DNA of 64,000 nucleotides, taken from the NCBI GenBank assembly GCA_031216445.1, contig CM062218.1:13942001-14006000 (forward strand), given 5' to 3'. The DNA comes from Lateolabrax maculatus (lineage: Eukaryota > Chordata > Actinopteri > Acropomatiformes > Lateolabracidae). Each line of letters opens with the position of its first letter. Position 1 is the first letter of the stretch. The notes beneath the pieces were generated by a model, which was given only the letters and a program-made list of their open reading frames with translations, did not search any database and was not told where the DNA came from. This document shows positions 14,196 through 26,045 of the stretch, piece by piece. Made by a program: the position numbers and the translations under genes.

Positions 14196-14980
14196 TGTCG
14201 TGCGGCGCGTCCGCTGACGCCGATGCGCGTCCTGGTTGAGAAGAAATGGCGGCGTCCGACCAACGTGAGCACACGAACGAGAGTCCGTTTCTAGGAATCT
14301 GCCTCATATGTGTCGAGCCATTCGTCCGCGTGAAGTGAAATGTTACTGTCGCAGTAAGCTGCTGCTCATGCCGGCTGTACTAAGGGCATCCATGGCGAAT
14401 ACGTGAAGCGTTTCCGGGTTAGGTGCCTGGTGTTTCCTGTCGCGTCTTTTCAAAATAAAAGTCTTGTTTATGTCTTGTTAAAGTCTTAGTTTTTTTTTTT
14501 GTTTGTTTTTTTCTAGACGTTTATTAATTCCATTACATGGGTAAACAACAATTACTTACATATAACTACATTTAAATTCATGGTTTCCATTAAAGTACCA
14601 TAGCAGTCTTTTCATGGTTATCATTTCCCACTAGAACAGACTATACATTTTCAAACAAGGGGGTTTTAGGAACTCTCCAAAGTAACAGTTTTATTTTCGT
14701 TTCTGATGTTGACCTGTGTTTTAGCATGTAGTCATTGAAGATGTTTAACATAGATCTTATAACAGATCTTATTGGCTGGGTTTGGGCGTATGGGATGGTT
14801 TGTGGTGGCCTTTTCTGTCTAGTTGTTGCCAGGTTGCCACTGTTGCCGTGGAAAAGCGATCGTATCTCTTAACTCCGTTACATGCTCCACAATTACGAGG
14901 GATGTGCTGTCAGGGTATGTGGACACTTCTTTAAGACCACGTCAGGGGTTTAGCCCCCACAGATGCAGAAGGTAGACGGT
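14196..14980. other. dmac1 upstream region and unassigned intergenic DNA
   Basis: The first 100 or so bases are CpG-rich and presumably form the dmac1 promoter. From about 14450 the sequence becomes T-rich and AT-rich with no reading frame I can support. Confidence 0.4.
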
Positions 14981-15165
14981 TTCCAGGGTGAAGCCAAGCA
15001 GGGGACTCGTTCGCCGCCATCAACCTCAAGGATGCGTCTGCTACCACCAGACACCTACCCTGGGAACCAGACGAATCTGCGAGCTCATGTTTCATTTGCT
15101 CTGGCAGATACGTCTGGCCCCTCTCCCATTCAAACTGATTACTCTGCCGATTTATCGGGCTAACC
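14981..15165 (+). mobile_element. decayed reverse-transcriptase fragment, DIRS-like
   Basis: One frame reads DSFAAINLKDAS near 15007-15042, which resembles the (D)WFAxIDLKDAYFHV block of DIRS-like and related reverse transcriptases. The following sequence can be followed only across frameshifts towards the position of the FAFEG...LPFG block. No intact ORF remains. The recombinase-like piece at 22.1-22.6 kb is on the same strand and may belong to the same element. Confidence 0.45.
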
Positions 15166-15254
15166 AATCACAAACGTTTATCTAGTAGGAGGCGGGTTTA
15201 ATACGATGACTGACGGAGACGAGCGCCGTTCAGGTATCTTTGTAAATATTCGAT

Positions 15255-18200
15255 AACCGGCAAGATGGCGGACTGAGTGGTCGCACGCTACGAGCTCTCA
15301 CACTAAACTCCTCCAAACTCGTCCTTTTGAAATTTTATCCCCTCTGAACGGATACTGCAAAGTTTATAAGTTGCTCTTTCAGTAAAAACGACCGTAAAAT
15401 GTCTCAGCAAGAGCCTAAAAAGAACTTGTCGTCACGCTCCCAAGTGAGGGACCACGAGTATGCTTCACAGTCCTTAATGGACACTGACAACAGCGGGGAC
15501 AAATGGCTGTCAGAGGAAGACGGTGAGTCCTGTCCTTCTACCCCGTCCAAAGGAGCTCATACTCGAAAAATATCAAAACCAAATGAAGACGAAGTTTCGA
15601 ACTCCGCAATTCTTGCAGCAATCAATACACTGGTGGCGAGATTTGACACCCAAGAACGGAGGTTTGAAGATTTCAGCGTGCAGTTAAAACAGAACTGTGC
15701 GATGATAGCCAGCTTGTCCAAAGCATCCAACTTTAATGCCGCGGAGGTCAAAGATTGCAAGACAAGAGTCTCGGTGCTGGAAAAAGAAGTGGAGCACCTG
15801 AAAGCAGTAAATGCGGAGATTAAGGAAAAAGCATGTGAGCAAGACAGATACAAACGAAGATGGAATTTGAGAATCAGAGGAATGAAAGAAAAGATGAACG
15901 AAGACACCAGGAAAGACGTGGAAAGACAGGAACTACTGTGTAAGATAGCCCGCCAATGGGAGAGAAATATGGAGGGCATTGTGGACACAGTTCATCGGAT
16001 CGGCAGGAAGACGGAAAACAAGACACGACAAATCATCATCCAGTTTACAAGACGTCAACACAGAGACGCGTTTTAGAAACTGACGAAGGAATCCAGAGTC
16101 TGCACTGAAGCAGGAATCAGGTTCATGGAGGACATCACGAAGGAGGACAGAATGGCGAGAGAAGCTCTCTGGCCACGTATCAACCAGGCGAGGAAGAATG
16201 GTGAAAAAGCCTACTTCCGCGGCCCCTTTGGATTCATAAACGGTCGCTGCATCCAAGCTGAAGATAAATACTGAACTTCCGACACACCTACAATCAACAG
16301 GTATACGGGGGAACTTATCTGAGGAGGAGATAAAGTCTAACTAGTTTACAACACCAAAGTAACCTTTTGTTTAATCATTAATTAATGTTTACACTGCTGT
16401 GACGTTTTCCAGCAGATGGTCTGTTTAAATACTAACTTATCTTTTGTTTCATTGAACACAAGGGGACTCAAAGACAATGTGAAGCGAAAAGCTATTTTTC
16501 TGTTTTGTAAAGGGCGAAAAGCACACTGCACTTTTCTTCAAGAAACTCATTCAAGTGCTGCAGACTGCTCCTTCTGGTCGAATCAGTGGGGAGACAAGAT
16601 ACTATTTAGCCATGGATCACACAAATCAGCAGGTGTTGCTATTTGCTTTAATCAATGTCCGGGGAATGTGATAACGCACAAAGCAGATGAGAAGGGCCAT
16701 TGGTTGACAGCTGTTCTAAATATTGAAGGTTGTTGTATCATTATAGCGAACGTTTATGTTTATAATAACACTAGTCAGAATAGACTTTTACTATTAGAGA
16801 TTTCTGAGGCAATAAATCAATATAAAAACTGTTACAACACAAACTTAATCTTGCTTGGAGGTGATCTCAATATTGCACCTGACGATTGGCTGGACAGATG
16901 CCCCTCAAAATTTACAGATCATCATTTTAATACACTATTTCTCAAATTTTGCAATTCACATTCTCTAATTGACATATGGAGAAAAAAAAATGTAATGGTT
17001 AAGCAGTACTCATGGGTAAAACCCAATGGAAGTTGTATGTCAAGAATTGACTTATGGTTATCTACACTAGATATTGATGAATATGTTTCAGAGGTCTCTA
17101 TGTCAAGTGGACCACTAACGGATCACTGCTCATTACATCTTGAACTGAAACCAAAATTAAGTCCTGAAAAAAGAAATATTAATTGGAAATTTAATGCAGA
17201 CTTATTAAAGTCTGAACACTATTGTAAAAAAATAAAAGAATTATTATTAGAGATTAAATTTGACACAACTATTAGGAGTTATAGTCATAGATGGGAATTT
17301 TTCAAATATAAAGTTAGGCAATTCTCTATCAAATTTGGAAAACAAAGAAGCAAAGATATGCAGGAACAAGAACTTTACTTAGTTCAAGAAATCGATAAAT
17401 GTTGTAAAAGGTCACCAATGTCAGATGCAGATATGTCTAACTTTATGATTCTCCAATCAAAATTGGATGATTTATACCTGAAAAGAGCCCGTGGCGCTTT
17501 CATAAGATCCAGGGCGAAATGGACTGAAGAGGGGGAAAAAAATACTGCTTATTTCTGTTCACTTGAAAAAAGAAGACAAGAGAGAAACGCTATTAATGTT
17601 CTTACAATTAATAACTCAGAGTGTACAGATCATAAACTGATATCAGAAGAAATACACAGATTCTGTTCTACTTTATATACATCTTCATATTCCAGAGAAA
17701 GCTCCATTGATCTTTTTGAAAATATAAAAACCTGCCTTCCTCCTCTTAATACTGATTTTGTTGAGATGTGTGATTCTGAAATTGAAATGTGGGAACTGGA
17801 AAAAGTAGTTAAAAACACTTCAGTGGGAAAAGCTCCAGGTCAGGATGGACTAACCACAAACTTTTATAAATTTTTCTGGCAAGATATCAAAGAACTCTTA
17901 TTTTATGCCATTCGGGAATGTTTTATGAATAAGGTCGTGATGCCTACAATGAAACAAGGACTAATAACACTCATACCTAAACCCGGAAAGGACAAAAAAC
18001 TTATAGATAATCTAAGACCAATAACATTACTTAATGTTGATTACAAACTATTCGCTCATATCTTTGCCAACAGGTTAAAAGAATGTTTGCCTCATGTTAT
18101 TAGTGAATCTCAATCTGGTTTTCTACATTAGATTAGTACTGGATTTATTAGACTATGCAGATAAGATTGAAGATGATGGTTTAATTCTGTTTTTAGACTT

Positions 18201-19560
18201 CTGCAAAGCATTTGATACAGTTGAACATGGTTTTATGATGGATACGTTGAAATATTTTGGTTTTGGTGAATGCTTCCGAGAAGTAATCAAGATGTTCTAT
18301 AAAGATATAAATAGCGCTTGTATATTACCGACTGGAACTTGTAAAAGATTTACAGTGGAAAGGGGAATCCATCAAGGCTGTCCGGCCTCACCACTACTTT
18401 TTATTTTAGTTGCAGAGGTTTTAGCAGTTATGATTAAACAATCAGAAAATATACAGCAGTTAATTGTTATGGGAAAACCTCTAATCATAAGTCAATTGGC
18501 AGACGATACGACTCTCTTCCTAAAAAATGCAGCGCAGATACCAGAAGCTCTTAAAGTTATATCTGTTTTTTCTAAGGCTTCAGGGCTCCATCTAAATCTG
18601 AGCAAATGTGAAATAATGACAATTCATGATCACCCCCTGGTGTCTATTCAAGGTATTGCACTTAAAAAAGAGATTAAATATCTTGGAATTAATATCTCTA
18701 AAGACTCACATTATAGAGAAAAGGCTAATACTGATAATATTATATTAAAAAGCAAAGCAATTCTAAATTCATGGTTGCAAAGAGATCTGTCTATATTTGA
18801 GAGGATCTTATTATCTAAAATGGAAGCTCTGTCACGCTTTATTTACCCTGCATACTCCTTAGCCATTCCTACTAATATGATTAAAGACATAAACCAAACT
18901 ATTTATAACTTCATTTGGAAGAATAGACATCATTATATTCGAAAGGGTGACATAGTTAAGTCAATAGAAGAAGGGGGACTAAATGCTATTGATTTTGACC
19001 CCATGAATGGAACCCTGAAGCTAAAATGGTTGAAAAGCTTTTAAACACAATATGAACACTTTTGGTTTCATTTGCCCTCAAAAATATTTATGGAAGTTGG
19101 AGGCATTGCATTTTTACTAACATGTGATTTTGAGATCAGTGAACTGCCAATTAAGCTGTCTAAATTTCACCAGCAAGTCCTCCATTATTGGAAACTAATC
19201 TATAAACACAATTTTTCCCCACATAATACCCCAATCTGGAACAACCGGTACATACTGATAAAAAATAAGTCACTTTACTTTAAAGAATGGAAAGAAAATG
19301 GAATTTGGTCTGTCCAACACCTTATGGATAGGAGAGGTAACTTTTTAGATTCTGATGTTTTTAGTCATAAATATAATATTAAATGTTCAAGAAACGACTA
19401 CTGGACTGTAATTAAAGCAATCCCACAGGCTCTCATCTGTATAATTAAGGGAACTTTATTGTACATGCCGATAACACCTGAACCACTTACCCTGTCTATA
19501 AATAACCAGCCTTTATTAGAGAAAAGGTGTAACAACAAATTTTTGAGAGCTGTGGATTTT
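15255..19560 (+). mobile_element. L1/Tx1-like LINE, 5' end present, 3' truncated, inactive
   Basis: Non-LTR retrotransposon of the L1 branch. It begins near an AAGATGGCGG motif (15262-15271), has a short 5' leader, an ORF1 and an ORF2 with endonuclease and reverse transcriptase. It cannot be active as it stands: ORF1 has an in-frame TAG, ORF2 has a small frame-changing deletion in the polymerase and an in-frame TAA. Homology to the C-terminal region fades near 19550 without a visible 3' UTR or tail. Keeping the 5' end while losing the 3' end is the reverse of usual LINE truncation, so a later deletion or insertion is likely. I could not define a target-site duplication. Confidence 0.85.
15399..16274 (+). 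pseudogene. LINE ORF1 (L1 ORF1p-like), one internal stop
   Basis: Nucleic-acid chaperone ORF of the LINE. It reads open for 225 codons, meets TAG at 16074-16076, then continues in the same frame to TGA at 16272-16274, for 291 codon positions in all. A charged N-terminus is followed by a heptad-like coiled coil at about residues 100-150. Next comes an RRM-like start (RRWNLRIRGMKE) and a C-terminal block after the stop (LWPRINQARKNGEKAYF). This order is typical of L1 ORF1 proteins. The stop is a single-codon lesion; whether it is fixed or polymorphic cannot be seen here. Confidence 0.8.
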
Positions 19561-19614
19561 TTATTATTTTTTTTTATTTTGAGGTACATCAACTACCCAG
19601 TTCTAACACTTTAA
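16416..19614 (+). pseudogene. LINE ORF2 (APE endonuclease + reverse transcriptase), broken
   Basis: APE-type endonuclease signatures are present: FLQETHS, GGDLNIAP, SRIDLWL and LTDHCSL. The reverse transcriptase follows: GKAPGQDGL, LITLIPKPGKDK, NLRPITLLN, LDFCKAFDTVEH, GIHQGCPASPLLF and the catalytic LADD (QLADDTTLFL). The first frame runs 16416-18131. The match resumes in another frame from about 18120, with the residues usually found between QSGFL and the next helix missing, so a small frame-changing deletion is inferred. That frame stops at TAA 19042-19044 and stays open again to 19614. The C-terminal homology ends near KRCNNKFLRA. Confidence 0.85.
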
Positions 19615-20015
19615 TAGCCCTTATTTAAATCATTAGGTCCTAAAAGTTTTAAAGTTCACTAACAGCTGGATCCAGAGTTACTTTAGTCTGTCGTTCATGT
19701 GAACAAGCCCGAGACCGAGCGGATGCAGTCCTTGCACACATGTTTTTATACCTATACTTTTCCTGTATTTAACTGGAACCCTATAACATCTACCTGATGG
19801 GAGCAGTTCATAATCTGGTCAGCAATAATTTTCATAGCCTTTAACTAGAGTTTTCTCAAACAGCATTGGGAGGGAGGGATGTTCCTCCCTATCACTGTCA
19901 TTGCTGTGTGGGCCAGTCTATTTATGTGGGATTTTAACTTAAGTGATATGTAACCAAATGTACAATTCTGTAACCTAATATACTCTCTATAACAGCGTGA
20001 TAAAATAACATCATT
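19615..20015. other. unassigned sequence after the LINE
   Basis: No reading frame or repeat signature I can support. It may hold degraded transposon sequence. Confidence 0.3.
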
Positions 20016-20019
20016 ACCC

Positions 20020-20740
20020 TTTAAACAACCCCAAACACCCAGAGTCTGAGGTAGGGTGGCGGTTGGATCCTAGCACATACAGACTTCACATGAACATTGC
20101 AAGACAAGTTACAGTCAATATGTACACCCAAGTTTTTGTATGAATGAACCAAGGTAATACAAGCCTTATAGACCAGAAGTGGAGAATTATCCCCCAGAGT
20201 CCTGGATCACAACACATTTCTTCTGTTTTCTATAAGATGCTAGTCATCACACCATTGTACAAACTTTTTAGCCTCCAATAGCCAGAAATGTCAGTGTAAG
20301 TCCCAAGATGGCAGGTTCATCAGAAAAATTGACAATAAAAGTGCTGGGATGACTGCTTGTGCAATCATTTGTATATAATGTAACCAGAACGGGAGAACAC
20401 ACACATCCTTAAGAAACACTTCTGTTGGTAAAAAATGAGTGATACTACCTGATGATATATGGGTTAACAGACATCTGTCTGAGTTTACAGAGAAGGATAT
20501 GTGGCTACAGGGTATTAAAAACAGTTGAAGACTACAAACAGCAGTCTGCCTTAGGCTTGTGGGTTTTCTTCTTTTGAGAAACAGGTTTGTTTTTAAGATG
20601 ATCGGATTGCCTTACTTCAGAGAGATGGAGCTGTGTGTGAATCAGCAGACCTTTGAAAGACAGAGACCCAGGCTGGTGTAAGTCTTTTACAGGAAAGTTG
20701 AGACACCATCAGGGCCTGTTGTCTTACTGGTGTTTGTTCT
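20020..20740 (-). mobile_element. LINE reverse-transcriptase relic, CR1/L2/Rex1-like
   Basis: Read on the minus strand and across several frame changes, the fragments come in the order of a LINE polymerase. They are KTTGPDGVSTFL near 20710, IISSG(S)IT, GCVCSPVLVTLYTNDCTSSH near 20400, FSDEPAILGLT (replacing the usual FADD) near 20310, KFVQWCDD near 20255, then YKNLGVHIDCNLS near 20100. Order and spacing match CR1/L2/Rex1-group elements, not the L1-like element next door. Many stops make it a relic. Confidence 0.65.
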
Positions 20741-20744
20741 TTTT

Positions 20745-22110
20745 TTTTTTTTAAGTCTTGTGACTTCCCTAGGACTAATGTGTATCCTTGGAATTAGGGA
20801 TCCCCAGATCTATCGTCCACCAATCATCATCGGACGTTTTTCAGTGTGATCGAGATTAAGGCTTTCTAGTCATTGATTGCAAAAACTGATTGATGATGCA
20901 AAATGCTTTTACTAACTTTAATGGTCTGCCTCCGAAGAACAGCCGCTGGTCACAGAATCTTGTTCAGCGCGCCAGCAATGACAGAGGCAGTGGGAAAAAC
21001 AGCGTGTAGAGAATATTTTCACACCTAACTCTGTGAATTAAAGCTTTATTTCAACCAAACCAGAGTTAGTGATTGTTTGAACAGTGGAAAGACTAACCAA
21101 GAAGGTTTTGGTGAATTTTGCCTCTGTTGAGTTTCAATTAAGTCAACCAGGCAATTATGTCTGTCCAGCACAACAGGTCCCTGGGCTGACTGTAGCCGGT
21201 TGGACATTTTTGACATAACCGTATTTTAACAACCTTACTGTGTTGCCATACTTTTTTTTTTTATCCCTGCATGCCTATGCCTCCACCTGAATGTAAATTG
21301 AATCCAAAACAGGGCATTTAGACTAGTTGAAGTTGATGGCACTCCCATTTCTAAAATAGCAAAACTATATCAAAACATCCACCTAAAACCTCTCACACAA
21401 CTTATGCAGTACAACCCAAGTCTCATTTATCTAGTCATATGCCCAATGCTTCCAAAAAACCTTGAAATCATTTCTGGCAAAAGCCCTGAAGAATAACTAG
21501 TAATACACACCTGTGGTTGAACACTCCTGCATATGCCTGAGAGCAACAACTGCAGGCTTGAGTTTCTGTGCTGATCTTAATTGCACTTGGTCCTTATTCC
21601 TGAAGGCAAGCCTCTTGCATTTGATGCAGTCCTTGACTGTCCTAACTAATATAGGACTTGTTTGTGATACATTTGTATTGTCTTTTGGGGTTAACCAGGT
21701 AAAAGTTAATATAAGCTGTAATGACTTATGTAGATTTGTTCAAATCAAACTCATGGAAGGTGTCCCAGTCTATGTCACCCCTTCAGAGTTTCAAACCCAG
21801 ATAAAGACATTTCAAGTTTGCAATGGTTGAAATCCCCCAAAATGAACATGGGAGCATCTGGTGTACGTTGCAACTGTGTATGTACACAATCCACGACTTG
21901 GACCGCAGCTCCCCCTGTGTTTGCACACGGGGGCACATAAACAGCACAAATCACAATGTTCCCAAACTCTCACAGAAGGAAGAATTGCCTGAGACTCAAG
22001 CATAACAGGTAACATCAAGGTTACAGATCTCATGTAGTGTATTGCCTATTGTATTGGAATGTTGTTGTTTGCCAGTGCCCTACTGCAAAAAACAGCAAAA
22101 ACCAGATAAA
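20745..22110. other. unassigned transposon-rich intergenic DNA
   Basis: AT-rich with scattered short ORFs. The longest, 21513-21830 on the plus strand, shows no family signature I recognise. Probably old repeat sequence. Confidence 0.3.
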
Positions 22111-22119
22111 TCTCTACAT

Positions 22120-22570
22120 CTCTAGTAGGCTGGGGCACTGTCCACAAAGCGCGCAACCATTGGGTGACTCTGCATATGAACGTCCTGGACCTGAGAGCCG
22201 CCCCTCTTTGGCCCCACATGCCTTGTTTTTTAGGGAATGCCTAATGGTAGCATTAGGGGGGCAGTACCACTTGGTGTAGGGCTAACCAGGTGGATACCTA
22301 CTCAGCTACAGCCAAGGACATCCTATCATTTGTGCAGACCCAGCTGGAGGCAGGGAAGTCAGCCCAGTTCTTGTCAGCAAAAACACACTCAATGAGGATG
22401 GTTGTTCCTTGATTTCGAGGTGCCCAGAGGCTCACAGTTCACAGGACTAGACATTCAGTCCCTCCATGGGACTTGGACACAATCCTTGGTGCACCCCCTT
22501 AGAGCCTCTTGGGGTTGCTGATTTGAAATGCAGCAGGGCCTTTGTCTGTTCTCCATTGGTCTGCATCTTA
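22120..22570 (+). mobile_element. decayed tyrosine-recombinase region, DIRS-like
   Basis: Across frames and stops I read NHWVTLHMNVLDLRAAP, then AKDILSFVQTQLEAGKSA, then FRGAQRL and SVPPWDLDTIL. Domains with a segment of the type LSFLQxxLxxG followed by RGxxRLRP...PPWDLxxVL are typical of fish DIRS-like tyrosine recombinases. No intact ORF survives. Same strand and expected order relative to the RT-like piece at 15.0 kb. Confidence 0.5.
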
Positions 22571-23027
22571 AAGACTTATCCGAGCAGTCCTTCTGTATCT
22601 CAAGCTTGGCTGTTTAGTCTTGTGGAACTGGGCTTGTGGGCTGAACGAGTGGTCACATTGTAACCTTGGTGGAAGTGTCCACATATCCAGACACAGGGGG
22701 CTCATTCCCCGTACATAGGAATATGTAACAGATAGGAGGAATAGTCGGAGTGAAGGATCCCTCCAGGGCAGTTCAGTAGATAAGTATTTAAAAATGTAAG
22801 ACATGGAGCTGCTGCGCAAACCATATGTATGTATGTAATATGTAATTCCATATGTATGTACTAAACACAACACTGTTTTGCAAGAGGAGCTTCTTATCAC
22901 CTCTAAACCAGAAAAATCAACAGAGTCAGCTCTGTTTACCTCTGCCTCAAACTGGACTTCTGACCTCTCCGCTGGTATGGTGTAACTGGTCAGTCTGGAT
23001 CACACCATTTTCACAGAGCAAAAAACA
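22571..23027 (+). promoter_or_regulatory. upstream flank of btd-like copy A
   Basis: From about 22895 the sequence resembles the flank of copy B (27437-27540): both carry CTCTAAACCA, GAGTCAGCTCTGT and GGTGTAACT in the same order. This is the likely promoter and 5' UTR. No TATA box stands out. Confidence 0.45.
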
Positions 23028-25534
23028 ATGGTTTTGTTTGGTGTTGTCAGTTTTTCTTTAACGTTGTTAAACGTTGTTCAAACAGGGCCCGTTGTGGACT
23101 CCTCGTACCTAGCTGCTGTATACGAGCACAACTTAAAACTGAAACAGGGGCCTGACCCCCTGTCCCGGCCCGCTGCCCTGCAACACATGACGGAAAACCT
23201 GGATATCTATGAGGAGCAGGCTAAGCGGGCAGCTCAGCAGGTATGGTCAGAAGATCTTTTAAATGTTTAGATTATCAGTAAAGGACACAATGTTGCTTAT
23301 TTCCCACTTCGTAACGTTTTTTACCTAGTATCCATACCTTTCAAAATTATATGCCTGAAAATGAGTTAGGCACAGTCAAAATAATATTAAATAAAAAAGT
23401 AATGCTTAAACTTGGAAGGGTAGTTATGAAGTCGGGCATATATCACTGCAAACAAGTCAGTGTTCCCAAGTAAACCAAGTCATCAGGAGTGGTTGTATGT
23501 GCTGTATGCCCACATAAAGATATACATTTCATGTTAAAGTTCATATCTAAGGTAAAGTGAAACGTGTCTTCTGTCTCATCCTTATCATCATCCCTAAATT
23601 TATGATAGCACACTAGTTATGAAGGTGGGCCTTTCTCTGTACGCCAACATATAATTGTCCATTTAATGTAACAGAGTTCATGACTACAGTACAGTAATGA
23701 AACATGCCTCCTGTCTCTATATTCTGTACTCTGCCCTCATCCTCCCTTGGTCAGGGTGCCCAGATCCTGGTGTTTCCAGAATATGGTATTCAGGGTTTCA
23801 ACTTCACCCGTTCGTCCGTCTATAACTACCTAGAAACCATTCCTGACCCCCAGCAGGAGAGCTGGAACCCCTGCACAGAGCCGGACAAATACAACAACAC
23901 TGAGGTGCACAATCATACTTTTAGATTTGATGTTGTTTTTGAACGGTCATTTTGACATGACACACTGACATGGAGTCATCACTCATGCAACACCAGCCTG
24001 TGAATATAAGTCACATTTTAGTGTGGATGTGTTTCACAGGTTCTCCAGCGGCTGAGCTGTATGGCCCGTAACCACAGCCTCTACCTGGTGGCCAACATGG
24101 TTGACCTGCAGCCCTGCCCCCTGAAAACCGCCCCCTCCTCCTGTCCCCCTGATGGACGCTGGCAGTTCAACACCAACGTGGTTTTCAGGTGCAGTGGAGA
24201 CCTTAAAATTGAAGTAGTTTAGCTGAAGTCCAGCAAGTGCACCAACACATCCTTTCCTAGTCCGAACTGGTCAGTGTCTTCTTTCATACAGTTCAGACGG
24301 CCTGCTGGTGGCGCGTTACCACAAACAGAATCTCTACTTTGAGGAGGCCATAAACCCTCCGCCGCAACCTGAGATCATAACGTTTGATACACCTTTTGCT
24401 GGGAGGTTTGGCCTCATGGTCTGCTTCGACATCCTGTTCCACGAGCCCACAGTTACCTTGCTGGAGAAGGTAGAAAAACTGCAGCACTCAAAGTATGTAC
24501 CCAACTCTACATTGTTTGGTTTGGTCTTCTCTTTTCCTAACATCTGCCTCTCCTTGGACCCCTTTTAGGGTGTGCGTCAGCTGATCTTCCCAACAGGCTG
24601 GATGAACGTGCTCCCCCTACTGGACTCTGTCCAGTTTCATCGGGCGTTCAGCTTGGGTGCCAATGTCACCCTGCTAGCCGCCAACCTTCGTCACGATGAA
24701 ATGAAGATGACAGGAAGTGGTATCTACACCCCTTTTTCTGCCACTTACCACCACGCCCAGAGAGGAGACCCAGAGGAGGGCAAGCTGCTGGTGGCCAGGG
24801 TGCCTGTCTTAGACCCACAGTGGGTGGAGCGGAGCGTGGCTACGAAGCTCCAGACTCGGGTGTCCAATGGAGCTTTTTTGATTTCTCTCTTGAAACTGCT
24901 GGTCACAGCAAACGCTGGTGTTTGTCAGCAAGAGAGCTGTTTTGATTCGCCTCCTGAAACTGCTTCTTCAGTCCCACCCCCCTCCGCCACCTTCATCCAA
25001 TACATGATTTCTGACCCATTTACATTTGTCCTCTTAACAGAGGCAGTGGGCGAAGTGAACGTGTGTGATGGCACCTTTTGCTGTCACCTGCAGTACCGGC
25101 GGTTACCACAGGACAGCAGTAAAGAGCTCTACGCATTGGGAGCATTTGCTGGAACACACACTGAGAACGGAACCTACGCCCTGCAGGTATGAATGAGAAG
25201 AATTTTGGATTTAAAACTGCTTCATGAGGCTCTTGTGACATTTATCATATTTCTGTTGCAGGTGTGTGCACTAGTCCGCTGTGCAGGGTTGGACGACAGT
25301 TCGTGTGGACAGGAAGTGGAAGAGGCTGAGTCTAAAATGGACTTCCTGTTGGAGGGGACGTTTGGGACCAGATATGTGTACCCATCTGTTTTGGCTAGCA
25401 AGTACGTCCTAGAGCAGCCAAAGCATCTGGAAAAAGGTTCAGATGGCAGAGTGACCATGAAACACTCAAACATGACTGCTGGGCTGGTCACTGCCTGTCT
25501 GTACGGACGAATGTATCACCTGGATAATAAATAA
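23028..25534 (+). CDS. btd: biotinidase/vanin-family amidohydrolase, copy A
   Basis: Secreted carbon-nitrogen hydrolase of the biotinidase/pantetheinase family; biotinidase frees biotin from biocytin, vanins cleave pantetheine. Six exons: 23028-23240, 23755-23904, 24040-24188, 24292-24469, 24569-25186, 25262-25534, for 526 residues. Triad residues are the Glu of VFPE (exon 2), the Lys of RYHKQNL and the Cys of VCFDILFHEP (exon 4). N-glycosylation sequons include NFT, NNT, NHS and NMT. The C-terminus ends after LYGRMYHLDNK with no hydrophobic GPI tail, which favours a secreted, biotinidase-like protein. Odd points: the Asp after the catalytic Glu is Tyr (FPEYGI), and the N-terminus differs from B and C yet is still hydrophobic. 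The btd name rests on the convergent ankrd28 neighbour; vanin remains possible. Confidence 0.85.
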
Positions 25535-26045
25535 ACAGGTTTGATATCTATCTAGCTATCTATCTATATAGATGTGTGTATCAATTACTATACATTTAAT
25601 AAAAACGGATGTAAAAATCAAATGTTCTGACCAAGACTGATGACAGTTTAGCTGTTGCACATTTGTCTTCTGTCATATACAAATAAAATCAATAATAATA
25701 ATAATCAAATTAATCAAAAACAAATCTCGTTATTTATTCATTACTTACTCTTTACAAATATTGCAATAACTAGCCTACATCCTCTGCCTGAAAGCTGCTT
25801 GTTCCTAAAAGGCTATTTATTCATCAAACACACGCACACACAAACTTTCCCCTCTCTCCAGTACAGTACACAGACATTGAGTAGTTACAGCATTGCAAGG
25901 TTAAAGTTCCTGAAGACATCAATCAACTGACTCCTGGACCGATCATACCATAAATGGGTCTAACACCCACCTGCTGTCAGAATCAGCTCCCATGAGTTCT
26001 GTCTCCACTCTGAATAAATTCATAGGCTTCAACAATGACGTCCTC
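25535..26045 (+). repeat. 3' flank of copy A, shared with copies B and C
   Basis: AATAAA at 25598-25603 is the likely polyadenylation signal. The flank contains blocks that recur after copy B (30093-30360) and copy C (37779-38340), such as TGTTCTGACCAAGA and CTGCCTGAAAG. The duplicated unit therefore extends beyond the stop codon. Confidence 0.7.

Noticed and set aside
25020..25491. Antisense ORFs of 73 and 89 codons repeated opposite the last exons of all three btd-like copies.
   Set aside because: They are mirror frames of a conserved coding exon; their repetition follows from the duplication, not from independent selection.
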